DNA of 64,000 nt from Pseudomonas japonica (GTDB lineage Bacteria; Pseudomonadota; Gammaproteobacteria; Pseudomonadales; Pseudomonadaceae), in the NCBI RefSeq assembly GCF_900188455.1, contig NZ_FZOL01000021.1:62001-126000 (forward strand), read 5' to 3'. The notes under the pieces are model-generated. The model did no database searches. It was not told where the DNA came from and worked only from the letters and a program-made list of their open reading frames with translations. This document shows, in pieces, positions 17,407 through 24,234 of this stretch. The position numbers and the translations under genes were made by a program. The stretch's first letter is position 1, and each line of letters starts with the position of its first letter.

Positions 17407-18330
17407 ATGAAAGGGTTATCCACAAACGTTTTCGCGGTTGTCCTTACCCTGGCTGTCGGTGCCGCGCAGGCCGACGACAGCCAGTGCGCCCTGGTCAGGA
17501 TGGCCGACCCGGGCTGGAGCGATATCGCCGCCACCAACGCCGTCGCGCGCGTCCTCCTGGAAGGCGCCGGCTACCAGACGCGGGTCGATTCGCTGGCCGT
17601 GCCGATCATCTATGGCGGCCTCAAGGACGGCTTGGTCGACGCCTTCCTCGGCAACTGGATGCCGGCGCAGCAGGGCTTCCATGACAAGTTCGTCGCCAGC
17701 GGCGAGGTCGACCGGCTGACCCGCAACCTGGAAGGCACCGAGTTCACCCTGGCGGTGCCGGAGGCGGTCTGGGAATCGGGCGTGAAGGACTTCGCCGACC
17801 TGCAGAAACGTGCCGGCGACTTCGACCACAAGATCTACGGCATCGGCTCCGGCGCTCCGGCCAACCTGTCGTTGCAGTCGATCATCGACAAGAACGCGTT
17901 CAACCTCGGCGGCTGGAAGCTGGTGGAATCCAGCGAGCAGGCGATGCTGGCCCAGGTGCAGCGGGCGGTGAAACGCGACAAGCCGATCGTGTTCCTCGGC
18001 TGGACCCCGCACCCGATGAACGTGCAGTTGAAGATGCGCTACCTGACCGGCGGCGAGCAGTGGTTCGGCAGCAACGGCAGCGTCTACACCCTGACCCGCA
18101 AGGGTTATGCACAGGCCTGCCCGAACGTGGCGAAACTGCTCGGTAACCTGACCTTCAGCCAGGGCATGGAAAACACCATCATGGCCAACGTGGTGGACAA
18201 CAAGGTCAGCTACGACGATGCGGCCAAGGCCTGGATCCGCGCCAACCCGGCGCTGCTCGATGGCTGGCTGCAGGGCGTCAGCACCCGCGACGGCGGCGAC
18301 GCCCTGGCGGCGGTGAAGGCCCGGCTGTAA
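17407..18330 (+). CDS. choX: Choline ABC transporter substrate-binding protein
   Basis: 307 aa with an N-terminal signal peptide (VFAVVLTLAVGAAQA, cleaved near residue 22). It has the glycine-betaine/choline-binding fold (MADPGWSDIAATNAVARVLLEGAGY, FLGNWMPAQ), matching ChoX/BetX proteins that lack their own permease nearby. It probably binds choline in the periplasm and feeds a transporter encoded elsewhere. It lies directly after betC, so choline released from choline sulfate and choline uptake are co-expressed. Confidence 0.9.
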   Translation: MKGLSTNVFAVVLTLAVGAAQADDSQCALVRMADPGWSDIAATNAVARVLLEGAGYQTRVDSLAVPIIYGGLKDGLVDAFLGNWMPAQQGFHDKFVASGEVDRLTRNLEGTEFTLAVPEAVWESGVKDFADLQKRAGDFDHKIYGIGSGAPANLSLQSIIDKNAFNLGGWKLVESSEQAMLAQVQRAVKRDKPIVFLGWTPHPMNVQLKMRYLTGGEQWFGSNGSVYTLTRKGYAQACPNVAKLLGNLTFSQGMENTIMANVVDNKVSYDDAAKAWIRANPALLDGWLQGVSTRDGGDALAAVKARL

Positions 18331-18360
18331 CCCATCTGGAATGGATGCTTGGCAACCCTG

Positions 18361-18510
18361 TAGGAGCTGGCTTGCCTGCGAAGGACCGCGTAGCGGTCCC
18401 GGTTCCTGATCTACAACCAGGCCAATGGTCTTCCCCAGGCTACAGATTGGGAACCGGGACCGCTACGCGGTCCTTCGCAGTGGTTCGTCACACGACAAGC
18501 CAGCTCCTAC
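18361..18510. repeat. REP pair with one insert-variant arm
   Basis: The left arm TAGGAGCTGGCTTGCCTGCGAAGG is paired with a right arm that carries TGGTTCGTCACACGACAAGCC. GGACCGCGTAGCGGTCC and its inverted copy flank the spacer. It fills most of the 18331-18565 gap between choX and the SulP gene. Confidence 0.9.
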
Positions 18511-18565
18511 AAGCGACGCCTCATTTCCCGTACCCTGAACAGCTTCACCGGTAAAGAGCGCCCCC

Positions 18566-20137
18566 ATGCCCTGGCCCGACCACCACAGACTCCTGCCTTT
18601 CCTGCGCTGGCTGCCCCGGCAGACCCGCACCAGCATCCGCCGCGACCTGCTGGTGGGCCTGAGCGGGGCGGTCCTGGCCCTGCCGCAATCCATCGCCTAC
18701 GCCCTGATCGCCGGCCTGCCCGCCGAATACGGGTTGTACGCGGCCATCGTGCCGGTGCTGATCGCCTGCCTGTGGGGTTCGTCCTGGCACCTGATCTGCG
18801 GCCCGACGGCGGCCATCTCCATCGTCCTCTACGCCGCCGTCAGTCCCATGGCCGTGCCGGGCAGCGGCGACTACATCACCCTCATCCTGCTGCTGACCTT
18901 CCTCGGCGGCGTGTTCCAGTGGCTGCTGGGCATGCTGCGCTTCGGCGCGCTGGTGAATTTCGTCTCGCACTCCGTGGTGATCGGCTTCACCTGCGGCGCG
19001 GCGGTGGTCATCGCCCTGGGCCAGTTGCCGAGCCTGATGGGCCTCGATCTTGAGAGCCAGACCACCGCGCTGAGAACCCTGGAAAGCCTGGTGCAGCATG
19101 TCGGCGAAATCGACTGGCCATCGCTGCTGCTAGGCCTTGGAACGCTGGTCGTGGGGCTGGCCATCAAGCTGCTGCGCCCGCGCTGGCCCGCCCTGTTGAT
19201 AAGTCTGCTGGGGGCCACCTTGCTGGCATTCTTCTGGCCGGCGATGTTCGCTCATGTTGCCCGGGTGCCCGCCTTCATCGGCAAGCTGCCGCCGCTGAGT
19301 CCCGTGCCGCTGTGGGACCTGGAGCTGATCCTGCGCCTGCTGCCCGGCGCCGTCGCGGTGGGCATGCTCGGCCTGGTCACCAGCCTGTCGATTGCCCGCT
19401 CGCTGTCGATCCGCTCCGAGCAACTGATCGACGCCAACCAGGAAATCCGCGCCCAGGGCCTGTCCAACATGGTCGGCGCGTGGTTCTCCGGCTACCTGTC
19501 CTCGGGCTCGTTCACCCGCTCCGGGCTGAGCTACGACGCCGGGGCGCAATCACCGCTGGCGGGGGTGTTCTCCGCCCTGTGGGTGGCGCTGTTCGCCGTG
19601 GCCGGCGCGCAACTGATCGCGCACATTCCGATCCCGGCCATGGCCGGCAGCATCCTGCTGATCTGCTGGGGTCTGGTGGATCATCGGGCCATCCGTGCGC
19701 TGTACCGGGTCAGCCGCCCGGAGTTCGTGGTGATGACCCTGACCTTCTGCGCCACTCTGCTGCTGGAGCTGCAAACCGCGATCTACGCTGGAGTGCTGGC
19801 CTCGCTATTCTTCTACCTCAAGCGCACCTCGCAGCCGCGGGTGCAGCAGACCCGGGAAGGCGAAACCGATGTACTGCGAGTCGGTGGCTCGATCTTCTTC
19901 GGCGCCAGCCACTACCTCCAGGTGCGCCTGCAGCGCTGCCAGGCGCCGGACGTGGTGATCGACGCGCGGCAGATCAACTTCATCGACTACTCCGGGGTGG
20001 AGATGCTGCACCAGGAGGCGCGGCGCCTGCGTCGGCAGGGCGGGGGATTGACCCTGCGCCGGGCGCGGTCGCAGGTGGTGGAGGAGTTGCAGAAGCTGGA
20101 AGGGGTGGAGCGGTGTCCGATTCGCTTCGACGAATGA
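18566..20137 (+). CDS. SulP-family inorganic anion transporter with STAS domain
   Basis: 523 aa. Ten or more hydrophobic segments form the SulP membrane domain (signature LLVGLSGAVLALPQSIAYALIAGLPAEYGLYA near residues 28-60), followed by a cytoplasmic STAS domain (VVIDARQINFIDYSGVEML near residues 460-480). It could carry sulfate, bicarbonate or another anion; the substrate is not visible. It resembles PAO1 PA0029. Here it borders the island of small exported proteins beginning at 20.1 kb. Confidence 0.9.
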   Translation: MPWPDHHRLLPFLRWLPRQTRTSIRRDLLVGLSGAVLALPQSIAYALIAGLPAEYGLYAAIVPVLIACLWGSSWHLICGPTAAISIVLYAAVSPMAVPGSGDYITLILLLTFLGGVFQWLLGMLRFGALVNFVSHSVVIGFTCGAAVVIALGQLPSLMGLDLESQTTALRTLESLVQHVGEIDWPSLLLGLGTLVVGLAIKLLRPRWPALLISLLGATLLAFFWPAMFAHVARVPAFIGKLPPLSPVPLWDLELILRLLPGAVAVGMLGLVTSLSIARSLSIRSEQLIDANQEIRAQGLSNMVGAWFSGYLSSGSFTRSGLSYDAGAQSPLAGVFSALWVALFAVAGAQLIAHIPIPAMAGSILLICWGLVDHRAIRALYRVSRPEFVVMTLTFCATLLLELQTAIYAGVLASLFFYLKRTSQPRVQQTREGETDVLRVGGSIFFGASHYLQVRLQRCQAPDVVIDARQINFIDYSGVEMLHQEARRLRRQGGGLTLRRARSQVVEELQKLEGVERCPIRFDE

Positions 20138-20167
20138 AGCGGCGCTAGTCCAAATGCTGTTTGCGTG

Positions 20168-20189
20168 CAACTGACAGTTCTATCAGTTG
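20168..20189 (+). promoter_or_regulatory. lux/las-type box upstream of paralogue 1
   Basis: Near-perfect dyad with arms CAACTGACAG and CTATCAGTTG around TT (one mismatch). The core CTGACAGTTCTATCAG follows the CTG-N10-CAG pattern of LasR-type boxes. TAGCGT, a possible -10, begins exactly 20 bases after the box (20210-20215), which would centre the box near -42 as for class II LuxR activation. The ATG is 85 nt downstream. Confidence 0.65.
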
Positions 20190-20274
20190 TTAACATCCGT
20201 TACTGAGATTAGCGTGAATATATCGAGCAGACTCGTTGTAGTTCGAACCTTATTGGCGCTCAGGAGCGTTGAAA

Positions 20275-20775
20275 ATGGATAGGACAATCACATCGATCTC
20301 AATAGCCGTTGCTTTTGCCGTCGCACATTATTCTGCCAGCGTCCTCGCCGTGCCCACCGAATCCTGTTTCCAATCAAAAGAGGATTATGAGGTTTATAAG
20401 CTTTTTGGGGATGGCCAGCCGGTTTATCCTGACCCACTCGGTTATCCGTATCCCGTGCTTAATTTTGGGAAAGAAAAAATGATAGCCATTGAAAAAGCAG
20501 TTCAACACGGGCCCGCCAAGAGAAAGGAAATAATCATAAACACCACCAGCAAACAAACGGACAGGATGATAACCATCGACGCTAGCGGTTCGACAACACC
20601 GAGCGGAAACAAAGAGTTCGCCTGGGGGAATGATCCTACGAAATTCCGAGCTGAAGACAGTAACGTCTCTACTCAGGTTTCAGGAGGCAGCGGTTCAGCC
20701 AGCATATTGTTGATCGTCAGGGATCCGGTGTGTGAAAGAACTGCGTCGAAGCAGGTCAGTGCAAGCTACAACTGA
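20275..20775 (+). CDS. Small exported PKD-like two-cysteine protein, paralogue 1
   Basis: 166 aa of no family I recognise. A signal peptide (about residues 1-24, ends VLAVP) is followed by ESCFQSKEDYEVYKL with the first cysteine, a PKD-like strand-turn ITIDASGSTTPSGNKEFAWG and a C-terminal LIVRDPVC with the second cysteine. The two cysteines probably form a disulfide after export. AGGAG at 20262-20266 decides the ATG at 20275; a TTG at 20269 is less likely. The gene is AT-richer than its neighbours, suggesting horizontal origin. It is preceded by a lux-type box. Confidence 0.8.
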   Translation: MDRTITSISIAVAFAVAHYSASVLAVPTESCFQSKEDYEVYKLFGDGQPVYPDPLGYPYPVLNFGKEKMIAIEKAVQHGPAKRKEIIINTTSKQTDRMITIDASGSTTPSGNKEFAWGNDPTKFRAEDSNVSTQVSGGSGSASILLIVRDPVCERTASKQVSASYN

Positions 20776-20899
20776 TTGATATCATCACCCAATTAGTACT
20801 GCCCCACGGGACTGGCGCGACACACGCCAGCCTCCGAAGACTTCGCCAAGAGGACTTCATGATGGCGTTCAGGAAACTGTCTGCGTTTTCTGAATTCCG

Positions 20900-20921
20900 C
20901 AACTGATAGTTCTGTCAGTGG
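20900..20921 (+). promoter_or_regulatory. lux/las-type box upstream of paralogue 2
   Basis: Arms CAACTGATAG and CTGTCAGTGG around TT (two mismatches). The ATG of paralogue 2 is 86 nt downstream, like the other copies. The conserved TAGCGT is missing; TATTAC at 20935 is an alternative but is closer to the box, so this promoter may be weaker or different. Confidence 0.55.
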
Positions 20922-21007
20922 TCACGCAAAACCGTATTACCGACCCATTTCCACGAACAGCCTCGTTTTCGTTCGCGTTCCCAATTGATAAATTTGAGGC
21001 TTGCAAT

Positions 21008-21478
21008 ATGAATAACCAACTTTTCCCCTGCATCACCTTCAGCTTCATCGCGCTGCTCGGCGCGGCGTCGCAGGCCAATGCCTACACACACGCCGAGCGG
21101 TTGGCATTCTTGAACGACCTGCCGGCGGTCTGTTTCAACAACGAGGCTGACTACAAGACCTACAAGACCGCGCGGGACGCCCATTACGCCAGCAATAAAT
21201 TCGGCGATTTCATGCCTAACGTTGCGCAGAAGCAGATCGACTTCGACCTGAAGTACTCACAGCCATCCCCGGGCGCCGACATCACGCTGGATGCCAGTGG
21301 GTCGAAGGTTCCCAGTGGCCATATCTTGTATCAGTGGAACAACGACAAGGCCGCCACTGGCGCGACGCACAAGGTCGCGGCAGGCGCTTCGGGCAGCACC
21401 CAGACAGTCAGCCTGTGGCTTATGGATGAGATGTGCGGGATCAACTACAGCAAGAAGTTCCCGGTCGTCAGCAAGTAG
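21008..21478 (+). CDS. Small exported PKD-like two-cysteine protein, paralogue 2
   Basis: 156 aa. Signal peptide residues 1-22 (FSFIALLGAASQANA) cleave before YTHAERLAF. Then come AVCFNNEADYKTYK with cysteine 1, ITLDASGSKVPSGHILYQW as the PKD-like core, and LMDEMCGINYSKKF with cysteine 2. It is the most divergent of the six paralogues and has GC content closer to the chromosome. I chose the ATG at 21008, which starts the signal peptide; the upstream frame to 20918 crosses the promoter. Function unknown. Confidence 0.8.
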   Translation: MNNQLFPCITFSFIALLGAASQANAYTHAERLAFLNDLPAVCFNNEADYKTYKTARDAHYASNKFGDFMPNVAQKQIDFDLKYSQPSPGADITLDASGSKVPSGHILYQWNNDKAATGATHKVAAGASGSTQTVSLWLMDEMCGINYSKKFPVVSK

Positions 21479-21485
21479 GAAACGA

Positions 21486-21546
21486 GGATCGGCAAGGCGT
21501 TGCTGATGGGGCATTGGCCCGATCGACGGTGAGCGTGCCGACCTGA
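21486..21546 (+). pseudogene. Remnant of the 79-aa gene, 3' end only
   Basis: About 60 bases match the last 20 codons of the two 79-aa genes at 22544 and 23803, continuing into the same downstream CTGATCGCGATCC sequence. A one-base deletion (CTGATGGGGCATT against CTGACGGTGGCATT) shifts the frame, and the 5' part and leader are absent. It shows that the 79-aa gene once stood before paralogue 3, as it now stands before paralogues 4 and 5. Confidence 0.8.
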
Positions 21547-21563
21547 CCTGATCGCGATCCTAC

Positions 21564-21612
21564 CGGCTCGGGACTTGCCCGCGAAGGGCCGCAGCAGGGC
21601 TCTTCGCGGGTA
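21564..21612. repeat. Degenerate REP half upstream of paralogue 3
   Basis: GGACTTGCCCGCGAAGGGCCGC, then GGGCTCTTCGCGGGTAGTTC. The same segment recurs before paralogues 4 and 5 (22802-22855 and 24061-24115), showing that it was copied as part of a larger module. Confidence 0.8.
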
Positions 21613-21632
21613 GTTCAATTTCAACTTCCGCA

Positions 21633-21654
21633 CAACTGATAGTTCTGTCAGTTG
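21633..21654 (+). promoter_or_regulatory. lux/las-type box upstream of paralogue 3
   Basis: Arms CAACTGATAG and CTGTCAGTTG around TT (one mismatch). TAGCGT at 21675-21680 begins 20 bases downstream, the same spacing as for paralogues 1, 4 and 5. A GCCAGGC-CAT-GTCTGGC dyad lies between box and -10. The ATG is 88 nt after the box. Confidence 0.68.
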
Positions 21655-21742
21655 TGCCAGGCCATGTCTGGCTTTAGCGTGAAGTTCACGGACAGTCGGT
21701 TGTCGTTCGCCTTTCTTGGACATCATCAAAAGGACAACCACG

Positions 21743-22207
21743 ATGAACTTTCGCACGATTTCATCATTGCTGACCGGCCTGCTGGCAATCGCGCAATTCA
21801 GTACCAGCGCCCATGCGGCACTGCCCGAAGCCTGTTTCAAGTCGAAACACGATTACGAGCTGTATTTGAAACACAGCAATAACACCCAGTCTGTCTCCCA
21901 CAGCGATGGGGAGTTCTACGCTGGTGGAGCCCCCGAAGAGGATGAAGTACCGCAGAAAAAAACCATCACCATCAATGTCGACCACACCACGTCCGCTGGA
22001 AAGATCATCTCCAACGCCAGCCGCTCATCGACACCCAGCGGCGAGAAGAGATTCTTCTGGGGCACGCTAAGCGCCCCGTCATCCCGCTCCGCCGAATACA
22101 CCAGCAATGCTGGCACTCCCGGCACTCATCGCAATATCGAGCTGACGGTCCAAGACCCGGTTTGCGATGTGAAGGCGTCAACGCAGGTGAGGATTTACAG
22201 TCAATAA
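21743..22207 (+). CDS. Small exported PKD-like two-cysteine protein, paralogue 3
   Basis: 154 aa. Signal peptide about residues 1-24 (SLLTGLLAIAQFSTSAHA), then LPEACFKSKHDYELYLKH (cysteine 1), IISNASRSSTPSGEKRFFWG (PKD-like core, with the usual Asp replaced by Asn) and VQDPVCDVKASTQVRIY (cysteine 2). Its 3' half and downstream DNA are almost identical to paralogue 6, indicating a recent duplication. AGGACAACCACG precedes the ATG at 21743. Function unknown. Confidence 0.82.
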   Translation: MNFRTISSLLTGLLAIAQFSTSAHAALPEACFKSKHDYELYLKHSNNTQSVSHSDGEFYAGGAPEEDEVPQKKTITINVDHTTSAGKIISNASRSSTPSGEKRFFWGTLSAPSSRSAEYTSNAGTPGTHRNIELTVQDPVCDVKASTQVRIYSQ

Positions 22208-22254
22208 CGCGAACCGCCATCGAAAAACCGGTTGCATTCGGCTACGGAAATTCA

Positions 22255-22543
22255 CCGATCTCCGACTTTCTTGTAGGTAATTTCCCAAGCATACTTCGCC
22301 GGCTTATCAGCTGTTGCGTAGTGGGGAATCGCTGCCTAGTCTTCGCCGGTCGTTGCCAAATCAACGACCGGTTTTGACAGACCGTGGGTAACTAGACGCT
22401 GCAGCTGCTATGGCGGCTGTGCGTGTGGGCACCTTCGGGTGCGCCGGTTTTCCTAGTTCTCCGGTCTGTCAACCCGCGCACAGCTGCCTCCACTGTTTGA
22501 CAGCAGTTCATGGCGGCTCCACTCCGAACTAGGAAATTCAGTC
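22255..22543 (+). ncRNA. Candidate switching leader RNA of the first 79-aa gene
   Basis: The gap 22208-22543 contains a folded leader. A terminator-like hairpin is at 22346-22375. Then P1, GACAGACCG (22376-22384) with CGGTCTGTC (22462-22470), encloses CAGCTGC/GCGGCTG (22402-22419) and a GCACC-TTCG-GGTGC tetraloop hairpin (22429-22442). Strand B, TTTCCTAGTTC (22449-22459), can pair either with AACTAG (22390-22395) or with GAACTAGGAAA (22526-22536), which contains the Shine-Dalgarno. The second copy at 23.5 kb has different bases in all three strands but keeps both pairings. I do not recognise a known riboswitch class. Confidence 0.6.
22346..22375 (+). terminator. Terminator-like hairpin inside leader 1
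   Basis: CCGGTCGTTG pairs with CAACGACCGG (10 bp, loop CCAAAT), followed by TTTT. It precedes the switching domain. It could end a small RNA or an upstream transcript, or act as an attenuator. An identical hairpin is in leader 2 (23600-23629). Confidence 0.65.
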
Positions 22544-22783
22544 ATGAAGAAACATGTCCCCGACCCACCCACGATGTGCATCATCCCCGGCCTGTCCCAT
22601 GAAGACGCCATCACCAAGGCTGCAGACCATCTGAACAAGGCGATCGCCGCCGCCTCCTGCGTGCCCGACCCGCCCAGCGAACGTCACCGGAACATGCTCG
22701 ACACTGCATTGCTGGAGATGCGGATCAGCAAGGCGCTGCTGACGGTGGCATTGGCCCGATCGACGGTGACCGTGCCGATCTGA
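22544..22783 (+). CDS. 79-aa small protein, copy 1 (DUF3077/DUF6124-like)
   Basis: 79 aa, no signal peptide or membrane segment. It begins MKKHVPDPP, then GLSHEDAITKAADHLNKAIAAA and a helical C-terminal half. It resembles the small VPDPP-type proteins common in Pseudomonas genomes (DUF3077/DUF6124 as I remember them); the role is unknown. It differs from copy 2 (23803) at only residues 4 (His/Cys) and 10 (Thr/Ala). AGGA lies nine bases before the ATG, inside a segment that the leader can sequester. The stop is followed by a REP half and then the lux-type box of paralogue 4. Confidence 0.72.
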   Translation: MKKHVPDPPTMCIIPGLSHEDAITKAADHLNKAIAAASCVPDPPSERHRNMLDTALLEMRISKALLTVALARSTVTVPI

Positions 22784-22801
22784 TCTGATCGCGATCCTCC
22801 C

Positions 22802-22855
22802 CGTAGGAGCGTGGCTTGCCCGCGAAGGGCCGCAACAGGGCTCTTCGCGGGTAGT
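22802..22855. repeat. REP half upstream of paralogue 4
   Basis: CGTAGGAGCGTGGCTTGCC, CGCGAAGGGCCGC, then GGGCTCTTCGCGGGTAGTTC: one full REP arm and a truncated second. It is nearly identical to the copies at 21564 and 24061. Confidence 0.85.
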
Positions 22856-22873
22856 TCAATTTCAACTTCCGCA

Positions 22874-22895
22874 CAACTGACAGTTCTGTCAGTTG
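22874..22895 (+). promoter_or_regulatory. lux/las-type box upstream of paralogue 4
   Basis: Perfect dyad, arms CAACTGACAG and CTGTCAGTTG around TT. Its core CTGACAGTTCTGTCAG is close to CTGCCAGTTCTGGCAG of the classic LasR box in the lasB promoter as I recall it. TAGCGT (22916-22921) starts 20 bases after it; GCCAGGC-CAT-GCCTGGC lies between. The ATG is 87 nt downstream. Confidence 0.7.
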
Positions 22896-22982
22896 TGCCA
22901 GGCCATGCCTGGCTTTAGCGTGATTCTCACGGACAGTCGGTTATCGTTCGGTTTGACAACGCGAACTCAAGAGGCAATCAAC

Positions 22983-23444
22983 ATGGACATCACGTTGACT
23001 TCATGCAAAACAGTCGGCCTGGCAATACTGTTGTATATCAGCGCATCCGCTTACGCCGACGAGGCACCATTACCCGCCAGTTGCTTCAATGAAGAGGACT
23101 ACCCGAATTATCTGGGTACGTTCGATCAATACCAGAAAGAACGAAGCTCCCAGAACTACGTAGCGCTAAAGATTCAATTGAGAAACCAGAAAAAGATCAA
23201 ACTTGAAGTACACCAGAGCCAACCTTCATCCGGCGCGACCATCACCCTCGACGCCAGCGGAACGACAGTGCCCAGTGGCAAGCCCACCTTTGTCTGGGGC
23301 AGCAGCGCCGATGCGACCGCCGGCTCCGCCATCAAGACCTATCCAGGCCGCACTTCGGACACTTACTTCAAGGTTGGCCTGCGTGTCCTCGATCAAGTGT
23401 GCAAAATCGAGGAATCCACGCAGATTACTATAACCAGCAAGTAG
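22983..23444 (+). CDS. Small exported PKD-like two-cysteine protein, paralogue 4
   Basis: 153 aa. Signal peptide about residues 1-24 (TVGLAILLYISASAYA), then PASCFNEEDYPNYLGTF (cysteine 1), ATITLDASGTTVPSGKPTFVWG (the best PKD-like core of the set) and LRVLDQVCKIEESTQITI (cysteine 2). The predicted start is the ATG at 22983; the frame upstream of it is the promoter region. It shares the module of paralogues 3 and 5 (REP half, lux-type box, leader). Function unknown. Confidence 0.82.
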   Translation: MDITLTSCKTVGLAILLYISASAYADEAPLPASCFNEEDYPNYLGTFDQYQKERSSQNYVALKIQLRNQKKIKLEVHQSQPSSGATITLDASGTTVPSGKPTFVWGSSADATAGSAIKTYPGRTSDTYFKVGLRVLDQVCKIEESTQITITSK

Positions 23445-23509
23445 CGGAGCATTCGGAAACATGAGTGCCTGGCTGGTGAAACCGGTGCAGCAGGCTTATG
23501 AAAACTTAC

Positions 23510-23802
23510 GAATTTCCGACTTTCTTGTAGGTAATTTCCCAAGCATACTTCGCCGCCTTATCAGCTGTTGCGCATCGGGAAATCGCTGCCTAGTCTTCGC
23601 CGGTCGTTGCCAAATCAACGACCGGTTTTGACAGACCGCCCTGAATCCCCCTGTGCCGCAGTTGCTATGGCAGCTGTGCGTGTGGGCACCTTCGGGTGCG
23701 CCGGGGCTCCAGGGGTCCTTGGTCTGTCAACCCATGCACAGCTGCCACCCTCCCGTTTGACAGCGGCGATGGCAGTTCCTGTTCACACCCCTGGAGCTTG
23801 TC
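23510..23802 (+). ncRNA. Candidate switching leader RNA of the second 79-aa gene
   Basis: The gap 23445-23802 holds a second copy of the leader. P1 is GACAGACC (23630-23637) with GGTCTGTC (23721-23728); the inner stem is CAGTTGC/GCAGCTG (23659-23676), and the TTCG tetraloop hairpin is at 23686-23699. Strand B, GCTCCAGGGGT (23706-23716), pairs with CCCCTG (23648-23653) or with ACCCCTGGAGC (23787-23797), which holds the GGAG ribosome-binding site. Compared with leader 1, AACTAG/CTAGTT/AACTAG became CCCCTG/CAGGGG/CCCCTG in all three strands. That is compensatory change for both alternative pairings. Confidence 0.6.
23600..23629 (+). terminator. Terminator-like hairpin inside leader 2
   Basis: Same as the hairpin in leader 1: CCGGTCGTTG/CAACGACCGG with loop CCAAAT and a TTTT tail, directly before the P1 strand. 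Confidence 0.65.
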
Positions 23803-24042
23803 ATGAAGAAATGCGTCCCCGATCCACCCGCGATGTGCATCATCCCCGGCCTGTCCCATGAGGACGCCATCACCAAGGCTGCAGACCATCTGAACAAGGC
23901 GATCGCCGCCGCCTCCTGCGTGCCCGACCCGCCCAGCGAACGTCACCGGAACATGCTCGACACCGCATTGCTGGAGATGCGGATCAGCAAGGCGTTGCTG
24001 ACGGTGGCATTGGCCCGATCGACGGTGACCGTACCGATCTGA
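23803..24042 (+). CDS. 79-aa small protein, copy 2 (DUF3077/DUF6124-like)
   Basis: 79 aa, 77 identical to copy 1 at 22544; it begins MKKCVPDPPAM. GGAG ends six bases before the ATG and is complementary to an internal leader segment, so translation may be switched. Following DNA (CTGATCGCGATCC, REP half, lux-type box) is the same as after copy 1. The coding sequences are nearly identical while the leaders differ at paired positions, which argues that both are under selection. Function unknown. Confidence 0.72.
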   Translation: MKKCVPDPPAMCIIPGLSHEDAITKAADHLNKAIAAASCVPDPPSERHRNMLDTALLEMRISKALLTVALARSTVTVPI

Positions 24043-24060
24043 CCTGATCGCGATCCTCCC

Positions 24061-24115
24061 CGTAGGAGCGTGGCTTGCCCGCGAAGGGCCGCAGCAGGGC
24101 TCTTCGCGGGTAGTT
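24061..24115. repeat. REP half upstream of paralogue 5
   Basis: CGTAGGAGCGTGGCTTGCC, CGCGAAGGGCCGC and GGGCTCTTCGCGGGTAGTTC, the same truncated REP arrangement as at 22802. Confidence 0.85.
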
Positions 24116-24132
24116 CAATTTCAACTTCCGCA

Positions 24133-24154
24133 CAACTGATAGTTCTGTCAGTTG
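24133..24154 (+). promoter_or_regulatory. lux/las-type box upstream of paralogue 5
   Basis: Arms CAACTGATAG and CTGTCAGTTG around TT (one mismatch). TAGCGT at 24175-24180 is 20 bases downstream; GCCAGGC-CAT-GCCTGGC lies between. The ATG is 80 nt after the box. Confidence 0.68.
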
Positions 24155-24234
24155 TGCCAGGCCATGCCTGGCTTTAGCGTGATTGCCACGGAAGTCCGTT
24201 GTCGTTCACCGCTCACCCATCATGGAGTACGTAC

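Noticed and set aside
20860..20907. 15-codon mini-ORF (MMAFRKLSAFSEFRN) before paralogue 2
   Set aside because: It has an AGAGGA upstream, but its end overlaps the lux-type box and nothing else supports translation.
20168..24154. The 22-bp dyads as LexA (SOS) boxes
   Set aside because: They fit CTG-N10-CAG, but the arms read CTGA...TCAG rather than CTGT...ACAG and the centre is not AT-rich. The LexA box at 2297 shows what a real one looks like here.
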